Assembly (NCBI RefSeq): GCF_015461845.1
Contig: NZ_JACOPW010000002.1
Coordinates: forward strand, 434,001 to 498,000
Source: Pseudomonas mucoides
GTDB lineage: Bacteria; Pseudomonadota; Gammaproteobacteria; Pseudomonadales; Pseudomonadaceae
DNA length: 64,000 bases
Reading direction: 5' to 3'
Made by a program: the position numbers and the translations under genes. Below are positions 26,495 to 35,155 of the stretch, piece after piece. The notes below the pieces were generated by a model. The model saw only the letters and a list, made by a program, of their open reading frames with translations, did not search any database and had not been told where the DNA came from. Numbering within the stretch: the stretch's first letter is position 1; each line of letters opens with the position of its first letter.

Positions 26495-27714
26495 ATGACC
26501 CCCGCCACCTTCGACCTGCGCCCATTAATGGTGGCCAACATGGCCTGTTCCATGTCGATGATGGCGTTTGTCTCGCTGATCGGCCCGATTGCCCGGGTGC
26601 TGGGCCTGGCCACGTGGCAGGCCGGTGCGGCGGTGACGGTGTCCGGGGTGATCTGGATGCTGCTGGCCCGCCCGTGGGGCCAGGCCAGTGATCGCTATGG
26701 CCGGCGCCGCATTCTATTGATCGCCACCGCCGGTTTCACCCTCGCCTATTGGGCCTTGTGCCTGTTCATCGACGCGTCATTGCGATTCTTGCCATCGGCG
26801 CTGCTGGGGTTAATCGGTTTGATGATCGGCCGCGGCTTGATCGGCGTGTTCTATGCCGCGATCCCGGTGGGCGGCAACGCGCTGATCGCCGACAACATCG
26901 AGCCGCAGCACCGCGCCAAAGCCATGGCGGCGTTGGGTGCGGCCAACGCCTGTGGCCTGGTGATCGGGCCGGCCATCGCCGCGTTGCTCTCGCGTTTCAG
27001 TTTGAGCCTGCCGTTCTACGCCATGGCCGTCCTGCCATTGCTGGCCTTTCTGGTGTTGCGCTTCAAGCTCAAGGGCCAGGAATTGCATTTGCGGCAAGCC
27101 CCGCGCAAGGTGCACCTGAATGATCCGCGCCTGCGCCGGCCCATGGCGGTCGCGTTTGTGGCGATGCTGTGTGTGTGTCGATTGCGCAGATTACCGTCGG
27201 CTTCTTCGCCCTCGACCGACTCGGCATGAGCCCGGCCGATGCCGCGCAAACGGCGGGCATTGCCCTGACCATGGTCGGTTTCGCGTTGATCTGTTCGCAA
27301 CTGGTGGTGCGCCGGCTGGAATGGCCGCCGCTGCAGTTGATCCGCGCGGGTGCACTGGTGGCGTCTGTGGGATTTGCCGGCAGTATCCTCGCGAATTCCG
27401 CGTGGGGCTTGTGGCTGTGCTTTTTCGTTTCGGCGGGCGGGATGGGGCTGATTTTTCCGTCATTCGCCGCGTTGGCGGCGAACGCCGTGGACGCCTCGGA
27501 GCAAGGCGCGACCGCTGGCTCCATCGGCGCTGCGCAAGGCTTTGGCGTGGTCATCGGGCCATTGGCAGCCACATTGATCTACGACCTGGACCCGCGCCTG
27601 CCCTATCTGGTGGCCGCTTCGCTACTGCTGCTGGTGGCCCTGTGGCCAAAGCCCCCGGCAGCGCTGAGCCTTACAGAATCCGATAGAGCAACCGCTCAAT
27701 CCGCACCCGACTGA
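26495..27714 (+). pseudogene. MFS transporter interrupted by a 2-nt frameshift
   Basis: Two overlapping frames together encode one major facilitator of about 405 residues. The first runs from ATG 26495 (MTPATFDLRPLMVANMA) through helix 6-7 to about 27175. The second continues from there (CVSIAQITVGFFALDRLGMS) to 27714 with the remaining helices. The break is in a run of five TG units at 27168-27177; removing one TG pair restores VAMLCVSIAQITV without any other change. It is therefore a recent inactivation, a phase-variable tract, or a sequencing error. The loop motif GQASDRYGRRRILLIA marks MFS family A. The 3' end overlaps the convergent pssA gene by 44 bp. Confidence 0.8.
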
Positions 27715-29014
27715 CGCGCGTGAGGAACTTGGCCACGGCCGGCGGGTAGTCCAACAGCGTTTCGAGGTTCTGGTAACGCTCGATGCGCTGGGTGTTCTGG
27801 AAAATCTCCACCAGCTCAGCCTTGCGCGGCTCCAGCAACTCGCCTTTCGGGTCATCGATCAGCAGCGCGTTTTCCAGGTCAAGACGGAACGCTCGCGGGT
27901 TGAGGTTGTTGCCGGTCAGCAAGGTGTAGCGCTGGTCGATCCACATGCCTTTGAGGTGATAGGTATTGTCGCCATCGCGCCACAAATGCAGGTTCAGCTT
28001 GCCGCTGTCGATGCTGTGTTGATGGCGTTTGGCAAAACGTCGCAGGCTGATCTCATACAGGTACGGCAGCGCCGCGATCACCTTGAACGGCTCGCTGGGC
28101 GGGATGTAGAAATCGTTGGCGGTCTTGTCGCCGACCACGATGTCGACCTTCACGCCCCGGCCCAGCGCCCGGTTGATTTCCCGGGTCACCGCCAGCGGCA
28201 AGTTGAAGTACGGCGTACAGATGGTCAGTTGATGCTGGGCGGTGGCGATCAGCTCGCAAATCACCCGGTTCAATGGATTGTTCTTGCCCACGCCGAGCAA
28301 CGGACTGACGCACAAATCGCCTTTCAGCGTGGTGCCGGCGGTGGTGTCGTAGGCGGCGTGCTTGAGGCGGCTGCGCAGGTCGCCGATGTCGTTGCGCAGG
28401 CTGCGGGTGGTCGGCAGGTTCGGCAAGTCGAGGCGGTGCACGGCTTTGGACGCGATGAACCCGTGCTGGATCAAGTGCTGCATGGAGTTGGCCAGCGCCT
28501 GGTTCTGCAGCACGTGATAGCGGTCGAAGCGGTACTTGTCGAACTTGTGCAGGTACACATTGTTCAGGCTCGCACCGCTGTAGATCACGCAGTCATCGAT
28601 GACAAAGCCTTTCAAATGCAACACGCCAAACAACTCGCGGGTCTGCACCGGCACGCCATACACCGGCACTTCACTGGCGTGGGTGCGAGTCGCTTCCTGA
28701 TACCACGCCGAGTTTCCCGGTTGCTTGCCGGCACCGATCAGGCCGCGCTGGGCGCGCAGCCAGTCCACCACCACGACCACGTCCAGCTGCGGACGCGCCA
28801 GTTTGGCGGCGTGCAAGGCATCGAGGATTTCCTGCCCGGCTTCGTCCTGTTGCAGGTACAGCGCGACGATATAGATGCGGTGCGTGGCCTGGGCAATTTT
28901 CTCCAGCAGGCAACGACGAAACTCGGCAGCGCCGGAAAGGATGGTGACGGCATCGGCGGTCAGCGGAAAACTGCGCAGTTTGGGCAGCAGAGGGCGTTTG
29001 AAAAGCGACGGCAT
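27671..29014 (-). CDS. pssA: CDP-diacylglycerol-serine O-phosphatidyltransferase (phospholipase D family)
   Basis: A 447-residue protein, close to E. coli PssA (451). It has two HxK motifs of the PLD superfamily (HLKGFVIDD in the N-terminal half and HLKGMWIDQ in the C-terminal half), the ALYLQQDEAGQEILDAL segment and the RVIVVVD-like core strand. PssA makes phosphatidylserine from CDP-diacylglycerol and serine, the first step to phosphatidylethanolamine, and associates peripherally with membranes. Pseudomonads may also carry a membrane-type PssA elsewhere, so essentiality cannot be judged. It is convergent with, and overlaps, the frameshifted MFS gene. Confidence 0.88.
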   Translation of the reverse strand: MPSLFKRPLLPKLRSFPLTADAVTILSGAAEFRRCLLEKIAQATHRIYIVALYLQQDEAGQEILDALHAAKLARPQLDVVVVVDWLRAQRGLIGAGKQPGNSAWYQEATRTHASEVPVYGVPVQTRELFGVLHLKGFVIDDCVIYSGASLNNVYLHKFDKYRFDRYHVLQNQALANSMQHLIQHGFIASKAVHRLDLPNLPTTRSLRNDIGDLRSRLKHAAYDTTAGTTLKGDLCVSPLLGVGKNNPLNRVICELIATAQHQLTICTPYFNLPLAVTREINRALGRGVKVDIVVGDKTANDFYIPPSEPFKVIAALPYLYEISLRRFAKRHQHSIDSGKLNLHLWRDGDNTYHLKGMWIDQRYTLLTGNNLNPRAFRLDLENALLIDDPKGELLEPRKAELVEIFQNTQRIERYQNLETLLDYPPAVAKFLTRVSRVRIERLLYRIL

Positions 29015-29093
29015 AGGGCTCGCAGTGGGTCGAATCCGAAGAATTCAAGAGCTTACACCATGGATGGGCCTGGGTCTTGTTACCGTCTGTAAT

Positions 29094-29170
29094 GGACCCA
29101 TCGCGAGCAAGCTCGCGCCCACAAGGGAACACATTCCAAGTGTAGGCGTGAGCCTGCTCGCGATGGGGCC
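29094..29170. repeat. REP doublet, short-spacer class
   Basis: Inverted units with an ACATTCCAAG spacer, located between the divergent pssA and TetR genes. Confidence 0.78.
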
Positions 29171-29204
29171 ATAACAGACAATAAAAATTTTATATTGACC
29201 AAGG

Positions 29205-29218
29205 AGAACGTACGTTCT
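29205..29218. promoter_or_regulatory. Probable TetR operator palindrome
   Basis: AGAACGTACGTTCT is a perfect 14-bp palindrome 12 bp upstream of the ATG of the adjacent TetR gene. Its place and symmetry suit autorepression by the TetR dimer. Confidence 0.55.
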
Positions 29219-29230
29219 ACTGCTCGCCAC

Positions 29231-29794
29231 ATGAACGAATCAACCAGCAACACTACACGCGACATCATTCTGGATGTCACCGAAAAGTTGATCTATAAAA
29301 GTGGCATCGCCGCCACCGGCATGGACCTTCTGGTGAAAACCGCCGGTGTCTCCAGAAAAAGCATCTACCGCTACTTCGCCAACAAGGAGGAGCTGACCGT
29401 CGCAGCCCTGCAACGCCGCGATGTGCGCTGGATGCATTGGTACAGAACTGCCGTCGATCAGGCTGAAACACCGGCCGACCGCCTGCTCAACCTGTTTACC
29501 GTGCTCAAGGTCTGGTTCGCCTCGGAAGGCTTTCGCGGTTGCGCCTTCATCAATACCAGCGGCGAAACCGGCGACCCGCAAGACCCGGTCCGCCTGGTCG
29601 CCAAGGAACACAAACAGAAGCTGCTCGACTACGTGCGCGAGCTCTGCACCGAACATGGTGCCAGCGATCCGGAGAACACGGCCAGACAGCTGCTGATCCT
29701 GATCGACGGTGCCATTACCGTGGCGCTTGTCATGGGTGATCACAGTGCCGCCGATAATGCGCAATGCATGGCGCGAAAGTTATTGGACCTGTAA
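29231..29794 (+). CDS. TetR/AcrR-family transcriptional regulator
   Basis: A 187-residue protein if started at ATG 29231 ([11 protein letters not shown]); a TTG at 29195 would place the start upstream of the palindrome and is less likely. The N-terminal HTH is clear: [48 protein letters not shown]. The C-terminal ligand domain includes [28 protein letters not shown], typical of the PF16925-like subgroup. A DUF1348 gene follows 56 bp later and is the probable regulated target together with the regulator itself. Confidence 0.88.
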   Translation: MNESTSNTTRDIILDVTEKLIYKSGIAATGMDLLVKTAGVSRKSIYRYFANKEELTVAALQRRDVRWMHWYRTAVDQAETPADRLLNLFTVLKVWFASEGFRGCAFINTSGETGDPQDPVRLVAKEHKQKLLDYVRELCTEHGASDPENTARQLLILIDGAITVALVMGDHSAADNAQCMARKLLDL

Positions 29795-29850
29795 CACTTT
29801 ATATAAGCGTGACAATGTGTTTGAACGTTATTTTTATTGGGAGACTTTAC

Positions 29851-30327
29851 ATGTCTAACGCTGAAGTTCGTCCGCCATTGCCCCCTTTCACCCGCGAGTC
29901 GGCCATCGAAAAAGTTCGCCTGGCCGAAGACGGCTGGAACTCTCGCGACCCGCAACGGGTATCGCTGGCTTATACACTGGACACCCAATGGCGCAACCGC
30001 GCCGAGTTCGCCTACAACCGCGAAGAAGCCAAAGGTTTCCTCACCCGCAAATGGGCCAAGGAGCTGGATTACCGCTTGATCAAGGAACTCTGGGCCTTCA
30101 CCGGCAACCGCATTGCCGTGCGCTATGCCTATGAATGGCACGACGACTCGGGCAATTGGTTCCGTTCCTACGGCAACGAGAATTGGGAGTTTGATGAAAA
30201 CGGCCTGATGGCTAACCGGTTTGCCTGCATCAACGACCTGCCGATCAAGGAAAGCGAGCGCAAGTTCCACTGGCCACTGGGACGTCGGCCGGATGATCAT
30301 CCGGGGCTGTCCGACCTCGGCCTGTAA
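29851..30327 (+). CDS. DUF1348 (NTF2-like/SnoaL-fold) protein
   Basis: A 158-residue protein from ATG 29851, preceded by GGGAG. The sequence is rich in aromatic and charged residues with the DUF1348 hallmarks [62 protein letters not shown] and [13 protein letters not shown]. The family has a cone-shaped NTF2-like fold and no settled function. Placement right after a TetR gene suggests stress- or ligand-induced expression. Confidence 0.85.
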   Translation: MSNAEVRPPLPPFTRESAIEKVRLAEDGWNSRDPQRVSLAYTLDTQWRNRAEFAYNREEAKGFLTRKWAKELDYRLIKELWAFTGNRIAVRYAYEWHDDSGNWFRSYGNENWEFDENGLMANRFACINDLPIKESERKFHWPLGRRPDDHPGLSDLGL

Positions 30328-30344
30328 ATTCACCCAGATCCAAT

Positions 30345-30490
30345 CTGTAGGAGTGAGCCTGCTCGCGATTGCGGTGTATCAGTCACTGTATATATCGACT
30401 GACACTCAGCCATCGCGAGCAAGCTCGCTCCCACAGGGGACGATGGTGTTGCGCAGATCCCATGTGGGAGCAAGCTTGCTCGCGATGGGG
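30345..30490. repeat. Triple REP array
   Basis: A long-spacer doublet (30345-30438) with a spacer containing GTATCAGTCACTGTATATATC is followed by a third family A unit (TGTGGGAGCAAGCTTGCTCG, 30463-30490) in the first orientation. It fills most of the gap before the TSUP gene. Confidence 0.78.
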
Positions 30491-30580
30491 CCAGACCAGT
30501 CGCCGCAGAAGTCGGATCTAGGTAAGATACCGCCCCTTCCCCGCAGCCCTTTCCTGCACCCCGCCGAATAAGCCGATTCC

Positions 30581-31360
30581 ATGCCTTTCGAACTCAGCGT
30601 TGACCTCACCACCCTGGCCATTCTGGCTGTCGTTGCCTTTATAGCCGGCTTCATCGACGCGATTGCCGGGGGTGGCGGCCTGCTCACCACGCCCGCACTG
30701 CTCACCGCCGGCCTGCCGCCGCACCTGGTGCTGGGCACCAACAAGTTGAGTTCCACCTTTGGCTCGGCCACCGCCAGTTTTACCTTCTACCGACGCAAGC
30801 TGTTCCATCCCCGGCAGTGGGTGCATGCCATCGTCGGCACCCTGATCGGCGCATTGACCGGCGCCATCGTCGCGCATTACTTGCCGGCCGAGTGGCTGAA
30901 CAAAATGCTCCCGGTGATCGTCTTCGCCTGCGGCGTGTACCTGTTGTTCGGCGGTACACCCAAGGCACCGCTGGACAGCGATGCACCGATCAAGAAAAAG
31001 TGGCAGTCGACCCAAGGCTTCAGCCTCGGTTTCTACGACGGTGTGGCCGGTCCCGGCACGGGTGCATTCTGGACCGTCAGCACCCTGCTGATGTACCCCA
31101 TCGATCTGGTGAAGGCCAGCGGCGTGGCGCGCAGCATGAACTTCGTCAGCAACATTGCGGCGCTGTCGGTGTTCGTGTTTTCCGGGCAGGTGGACTGGAT
31201 CATCGGCCTGAGCATGGGCGTGTCGGTGATGGCCGGCGCATTCTTCGGCGCTCGCACCGCCATCAGCGGCGGCGCGAAGTTCATCCGTCCGGTGTTCATC
31301 ACCGTGGTACTGGGCTTGACCGTGCGGTTAGCCTGGCAACACTGGTTCAGCGTGGCCTAA
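30581..31360 (+). CDS. TSUP family (TauE/SafE) membrane permease
   Basis: A 259-residue inner-membrane protein with about eight hydrophobic segments. Two inverted halves each contain the family's glycine-rich element: [18 protein letters not shown] (residues about 23-40) with [23 protein letters not shown], and [17 protein letters not shown] in the second half. TSUP proteins export or import small organic anions such as sulfite, sulfoacetate or 3-mercaptopropionate. No sulfur genes are nearby, so the substrate is unknown. The 3' end overlaps the convergent nudC by 33 bp. Confidence 0.87.
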   Translation: MPFELSVDLTTLAILAVVAFIAGFIDAIAGGGGLLTTPALLTAGLPPHLVLGTNKLSSTFGSATASFTFYRRKLFHPRQWVHAIVGTLIGALTGAIVAHYLPAEWLNKMLPVIVFACGVYLLFGGTPKAPLDSDAPIKKKWQSTQGFSLGFYDGVAGPGTGAFWTVSTLLMYPIDLVKASGVARSMNFVSNIAALSVFVFSGQVDWIIGLSMGVSVMAGAFFGARTAISGGAKFIRPVFITVVLGLTVRLAWQHWFSVA

Positions 31361-32158
31361 GCGCCGCGCCACGTAGACGTCGATCAGGTACCGGGCAATC
31401 GAGCGTGACGCCGGCAACGGCGGCAGCGCGTGGACGTTGAACCACTGGGCGTCTTCGATTTCATCTTCCTGACAGACAATCTCGCCACCGGCGTACTCGG
31501 CATGGAAGCCGAGCATCATCGAATGCGGGAACGGCCAGCACTGGCTGCCCAGGTACTGGATATTCTTGACCTCGATCTGCACTTCCTCGCGAACCTCGCG
31601 AATCAGACAGTCCTCAGCCGACTCACCCGGCTCGGCAAACCCGGCCAACGTGCTGTAGACCCCGCTGACAAAACGCGGCGAACGCGCCAGCAGCACTTCA
31701 TCGCCACGGGTCACCAGCACGATCATGCTCGGCGAAATCCGTGGGTAATAGCGCAAATCACAAGGCTCGCAGTACATCGCCCGTTCACGCGGAACTTGCG
31801 TCGCCTCCTGCCCACAATTGCCGCAGAAGCGATGCTCACGGTACCAGGTGCCAATTTGCGCGGCATAGCCGAGCACCTTGTACACCGTGTGATCGCCCTC
31901 AAGCATGAACGCCCGCAGGCCTTTCCAGTTGCAACCCGCAACGTCGCTGGCGCTGCGCAGTTCCAGCAGATAGACCGGCTCACCGTCGAGATGGCCGATG
32001 CCGTGTTCGGCGAGAATCGGCAAGTCCTGACGCTTGAGCCATTCACGCGGGAACAGCGCGCCATTGTCATCGAACAGGAAGCCTTCCGGGCTGCGGGCCA
32101 CGGCCCAGCCGCCGGGTTGATCGGTGTCCAGTACTGCAGTGGTCCAGCGTGAAGTCAT
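31328..32158 (-). CDS. nudC: NAD(+)/NADH pyrophosphatase and RNA decapping hydrolase NudC
   Basis: A 276-residue protein with a zinc ribbon ([10 protein letters not shown] ... [12 protein letters not shown], four cysteines) followed by the Nudix box [21 protein letters not shown] and the NudC-specific [14 protein letters not shown], where E. coli has SQPWPFPQS. NudC hydrolyses NADH and removes NAD caps from RNA. The N-terminal domain is present, so the protein is complete. Convergent overlap with the TSUP gene. The crotonase gene upstream ends 6 bp before this start, so the two may be cotranscribed. Confidence 0.93.
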   Translation of the reverse strand: MTSRWTTAVLDTDQPGGWAVARSPEGFLFDDNGALFPREWLKRQDLPILAEHGIGHLDGEPVYLLELRSASDVAGCNWKGLRAFMLEGDHTVYKVLGYAAQIGTWYREHRFCGNCGQEATQVPRERAMYCEPCDLRYYPRISPSMIVLVTRGDEVLLARSPRFVSGVYSTLAGFAEPGESAEDCLIREVREEVQIEVKNIQYLGSQCWPFPHSMMLGFHAEYAGGEIVCQEDEIEDAQWFNVHALPPLPASRSIARYLIDVYVARRLGHAEPVLPG

Positions 32159-32164
32159 GTTTAA

Positions 32165-32977
32165 TCAGTCCAGAAATTCGGGTTTCTGTTTGCTCATATG
32201 GGCGGCCATGGCCACGCGCAAATCGGTGGATTGCAGCATGGCGGCGTTCCAGGTGGCGACGTATTCGAGGCCGTCGTCGATGCGGTGGTCGCGCATGTAG
32301 CTGATCATCTCTTTGGTGCCGGTGACCGCAATCGGCGACTTGCTGGCGATTTCCCGGGCAATGCCCATGACGCCCTCCAGCAGGCTGGCAGTGTCGCTGT
32401 AGACGCGATTGACCAGGCCGATGGTGCGCGCTTCCTCGGCGCCAAACGTGCGACCAGTGTAAGCCAGCTCACGTAGCATGCCGTCACCGATGATACGCGG
32501 CAAGCGTTGCAAAGTGCCTACATCCGCCGCCATGCCGATATCGATTTCCTTGATCGAGAATTGTGCGTCTTCGGCGGCGTAGCGCATGTCGCAGGCGGCG
32601 ATCAGATCAATCGCACCACCCAGGCAATAGCCTTGAATCGCTGCCAGCACCGGCTTGCGGCAATGGTCGACGGCATTGAAGGACGCCTGCAGGGCGAGAA
32701 TCTTGCGGCGCAGCAGGCGTGCATTGCGGCCGACGTCCTTGCCCAGTTCATTGGCCACGCCAGCCAGCATCATCAGGTCGATGCCGGAGGAGAAGTGCTT
32801 GCCGGCACCGCTGAGGACTACCACGCGCGCTTCATCGGTGTCGTCGATCCACTGGAAAATCTCGATGATCTCGCTCCAGAACGCGGCGTTCATGGCGTTG
32901 ATCTTTTCCGGACGGTTGATCTGCACATGGGCGATGTTGTCGGCGAGTTCGACGGTGAACGCGGTGTACTGAGACAT
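32165..32977 (-). CDS. Crotonase family protein (dienoyl-CoA isomerase-like)
   Basis: A 270-residue protein starting MSQYTAFTVELAD. The oxyanion loops are KHFSSGIDLMML and YCLGGAIDLIAACDMRYA, followed by FSIKEIDIGMAADVGTLQRLPRIIG. The acidic residues in IDLIAACD and KEIDIGMAADVG are arranged as in delta3,5-delta2,4-dienoyl-CoA isomerases, which move double bonds during unsaturated fatty acid oxidation. A generic enoyl-CoA hydratase is the alternative. It lies upstream of nudC in the same direction with a 6-bp gap. Confidence 0.85.
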   Translation of the reverse strand: MSQYTAFTVELADNIAHVQINRPEKINAMNAAFWSEIIEIFQWIDDTDEARVVVLSGAGKHFSSGIDLMMLAGVANELGKDVGRNARLLRRKILALQASFNAVDHCRKPVLAAIQGYCLGGAIDLIAACDMRYAAEDAQFSIKEIDIGMAADVGTLQRLPRIIGDGMLRELAYTGRTFGAEEARTIGLVNRVYSDTASLLEGVMGIAREIASKSPIAVTGTKEMISYMRDHRIDDGLEYVATWNAAMLQSTDLRVAMAAHMSKQKPEFLD

Positions 32978-33093
32978 GGCAGTGATCCTTTTACCGGGCA
33001 AAAAATGAGGTCCGGACTATAACAAGGCATTGGCGGGGGGAGTAAGGCAGTGGTTCGGCCAAAAGCGGGACTCTGCAGGGATTTGTGCTGTCT

Positions 33094-33115
33094 GGGTGAG
33101 CCTGCTCGCGAAGGC
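33094..33115. repeat. Solitary REP half-site
   Basis: GGTGAGCCTGCTCGCGAAGG is a single family A half without an inverted partner, between the convergent-free ends of two minus-strand genes. Confidence 0.5.
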
Positions 33116-33127
33116 CACACCACCGAT

Positions 33128-33901
33128 CTAACTGCCCTTAACCGCGACGAACGCCGCGGTCTCATAAGGCACCGTCACCACATCCCGCCCACGCAACGCC
33201 GGCTCCCCGGCAATCAACGCCCGAACCTGCTCATCCACCCTCGCCCGCTGCGCCTGCGGCAACGCCGCAATAAAACTGGTTGAACGCACTCGATTGAAAA
33301 TCACATCCTCAGGCGCCCCTGTATGGCCATGGCTGAAATGCTGCGCCTGCAACGACCCAAACGCCGGGTGAGGAAACGCCTGGCGCCAGGCACCGGTGTA
33401 ATAGCGCGGCGTATCGCCTTCCAGCGCATTGACGATCGCATCCAGTTTCGGCACCCAACTCACCCGGGTATCGCGCACGTTCCACACCAACCCCAACCGC
33501 CCACCCGGTTTCAGGACCCGGGCAATTTCGGTCAGCGCTTCGGCACTGGCAAACCAGTGGAAGGCCTGGGCGCAGACCACCACGTCCACACACGCATCCG
33601 GCAGCGGCAGATCCATGGCAGTGCCGCTCACGGCCAACACCTCGGGATGAGCCAGGGAGAGTTTTTCCAGCATCTGCGGTACGGGCTCAACGGCAATCAC
33701 CTGCGCCCCGGTCGCCAGCAAGCGGCCGGTGAATTTGCCGGTGCCGGCCCCCAGGTCGATCACGGTGCTGTCCGCGTTCAAGCCCAGCGTACCGGTCAAC
33801 CAGTCGGCTACGGCCGGCGGATAGTCCGGGCGGCCGCGAACATAGGTGTCGGCGCCGGTCTTGTATCCCGCCGCTGCAGAATGATGAACGTAGTCTTTCA
33901 T
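33128..33901 (-). CDS. Class I SAM-dependent methyltransferase
   Basis: A 257-residue protein with the Rossmann-type SAM motif VIDLGAGTGKFTGRLL (motif I), AVEPVPQML (acidic residue at the end of strand 2), DVVVCAQAFHWF (motif II with the HWF that marks this UbiE/Methyltransf_11 subgroup) and LKPGGRLGLVWN. The C-terminal lid carries VRSTSFIAALPQAQRARV. It methylates an unknown small molecule. It stands alone between the crotonase gene and the divergent TPR gene. Confidence 0.87.
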   Translation of the reverse strand: MKDYVHHSAAAGYKTGADTYVRGRPDYPPAVADWLTGTLGLNADSTVIDLGAGTGKFTGRLLATGAQVIAVEPVPQMLEKLSLAHPEVLAVSGTAMDLPLPDACVDVVVCAQAFHWFASAEALTEIARVLKPGGRLGLVWNVRDTRVSWVPKLDAIVNALEGDTPRYYTGAWRQAFPHPAFGSLQAQHFSHGHTGAPEDVIFNRVRSTSFIAALPQAQRARVDEQVRALIAGEPALRGRDVVTVPYETAAFVAVKGS

Positions 33902-34059
33902 GGCAGTTCTCCGCTGGACAACGAATGCTGTCGAGCATAGCGCCTAGGTTTAAGCTTTCCTTGTAATGATCAGCACAAAGAAATGAATAATTGTTCACGC
34001 TGCGGTGTTCTTGTATCAGCACCACGAACGATGGTGGATCAAACCCTGGAGCCTTGCCC

Positions 34060-34602
34060 ATGAACCTGCGTTTTGCTGTTTTCACCGCCCCGCTGCTGCT
34101 TGCCGGTTGTCTGACGGCAGCGCTGACCAGTTCCCTGGCCCTGGCCCATGGCGACGAAGATGAGCCCGCCAAACCCAACTGCCCGAAAGGCCAGGTCTTC
34201 GATTCCAAATCGCAAAAATGCCTCAGGCAGACCAGCAGTCTGGTGCCGGATGCCGACCGCACCAATTACGCCTATCGTCTGGCCAAGGACGGTCGCTACG
34301 AAGAAGCCCTGGCCCTGCTTGATACACTGAAAGATCCGAACACGGCCAAAGCCTTGAACTATCGCGGCTACGCGACGCGTAAACTGGGGCGCACCGACGA
34401 AGGCATCGGTTACTACCTGCAATCGGTCAAACTCGACCCGCAGTATGCGCAAGTGCGCGAGTACCTCGGCGAGGCCTATGTGATCAAAGGCCGACTGGAC
34501 CTCGCGCAAGAACAGTTGCAGCACATCAAATCGATTTGCGGCAGCACGTGCGAGGAATACCAGGACCTGGCCGAAGCGATAAACGATTCATCGAAAACCT
34601 GA
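34060..34602 (+). CDS. Exported tetratricopeptide repeat protein
   Basis: A 180-residue protein with a Sec signal peptide (MNLRFAVFTAPLLLAGCLTAALTS..., cleavage near ALAHG). A short cysteine-containing linker follows (CPKGQVFDSKSQKC), then two to three TPR units (YAYRLAKDGRYEEALALLDTLKD, KALNYRGYATRKLGRTDEGIGYYLQSVKLDPQ, AQVREYLGEAYVIKGRLDLAQEQLQHI). A CGSTC pair is near the C-terminus. It precedes an ECF sigma factor by 25 bp, so it is likely part of that operon, possibly sensing or acting in the periplasm. No defined function. Confidence 0.82.
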   Translation: MNLRFAVFTAPLLLAGCLTAALTSSLALAHGDEDEPAKPNCPKGQVFDSKSQKCLRQTSSLVPDADRTNYAYRLAKDGRYEEALALLDTLKDPNTAKALNYRGYATRKLGRTDEGIGYYLQSVKLDPQYAQVREYLGEAYVIKGRLDLAQEQLQHIKSICGSTCEEYQDLAEAINDSSKT

Positions 34603-34627
34603 CACTGATTAAACGACGGAGGTCGCT

Positions 34628-35155
34628 ATCGCCAGCGATCATGCAATCAGGGCCGAACTGGGCCAACATCTAGCGCGATTGTGGCGCTATGGCTTGCTGC
34701 TGTCCCGGCAACGGCATGTGGCCGAAGACCTGGTGCAGGCGACCTGCGTGCGGGCGCTGGAGCGTGCCGGGCAGTTTGTCCCCGGCACGCGCATGGACCG
34801 CTGGCTGTTGAGCATTCTGCATTCAATCTGGCTCAACGAAGTGCGCGCCCGCCGGGTGCGCCAGGGTCAGGGGTTGGTGGACGCCGAAAGCCAGTTATCG
34901 TTTGACGGCGAGCACGCGGCGCAAACCCATGTGCGCGCAGCCCAGGTGATCAGGCGTGTCGACGCGCTGCCCGAAGCCCAGCGCGAAACCGTGTACCTGG
35001 CGTACGTCGAAGGCTTGTCGTATCGCGAAGTCGCCGAGGTGCTGCAAGTGCCCGTCGGGACGGTCATGAGCCGGCTGGCCGCTGCACGGGTGAAACTGGC
35101 CGAATATCCACCGCTGCATGCTGTACCGAACCCTTCCTCGGGAGAACGTCGATGA
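34628..35155 (+). CDS. ECF-type RNA polymerase sigma factor
   Basis: A sigma-70 family protein of about 175 residues. Region 2 is RLWRYGLLLSRQRHVAEDLVQATCVRALERAGQF with the -10 reading helix DRWLLSILHSIWLNEVRARR; region 4 is LPEAQRETVYLAYVEGLSYREVAEVLQVPVGTVMSRLAAARVKLA. No ATG, GTG or TTG lies where region 2 begins. A GGAGG at 34618-34622 is 5 nt before an ATC (34628), and that start would give the expected helix ELGQHLARLWRYG. The first conventional start, TTG 34679, would cut into this helix. It overlaps the anti-sigma gene by 4 bp (ATGA). Confidence 0.8.
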   Translation: MASDHAIRAELGQHLARLWRYGLLLSRQRHVAEDLVQATCVRALERAGQFVPGTRMDRWLLSILHSIWLNEVRARRVRQGQGLVDAESQLSFDGEHAAQTHVRAAQVIRRVDALPEAQRETVYLAYVEGLSYREVAEVLQVPVGTVMSRLAAARVKLAEYPPLHAVPNPSSGERR

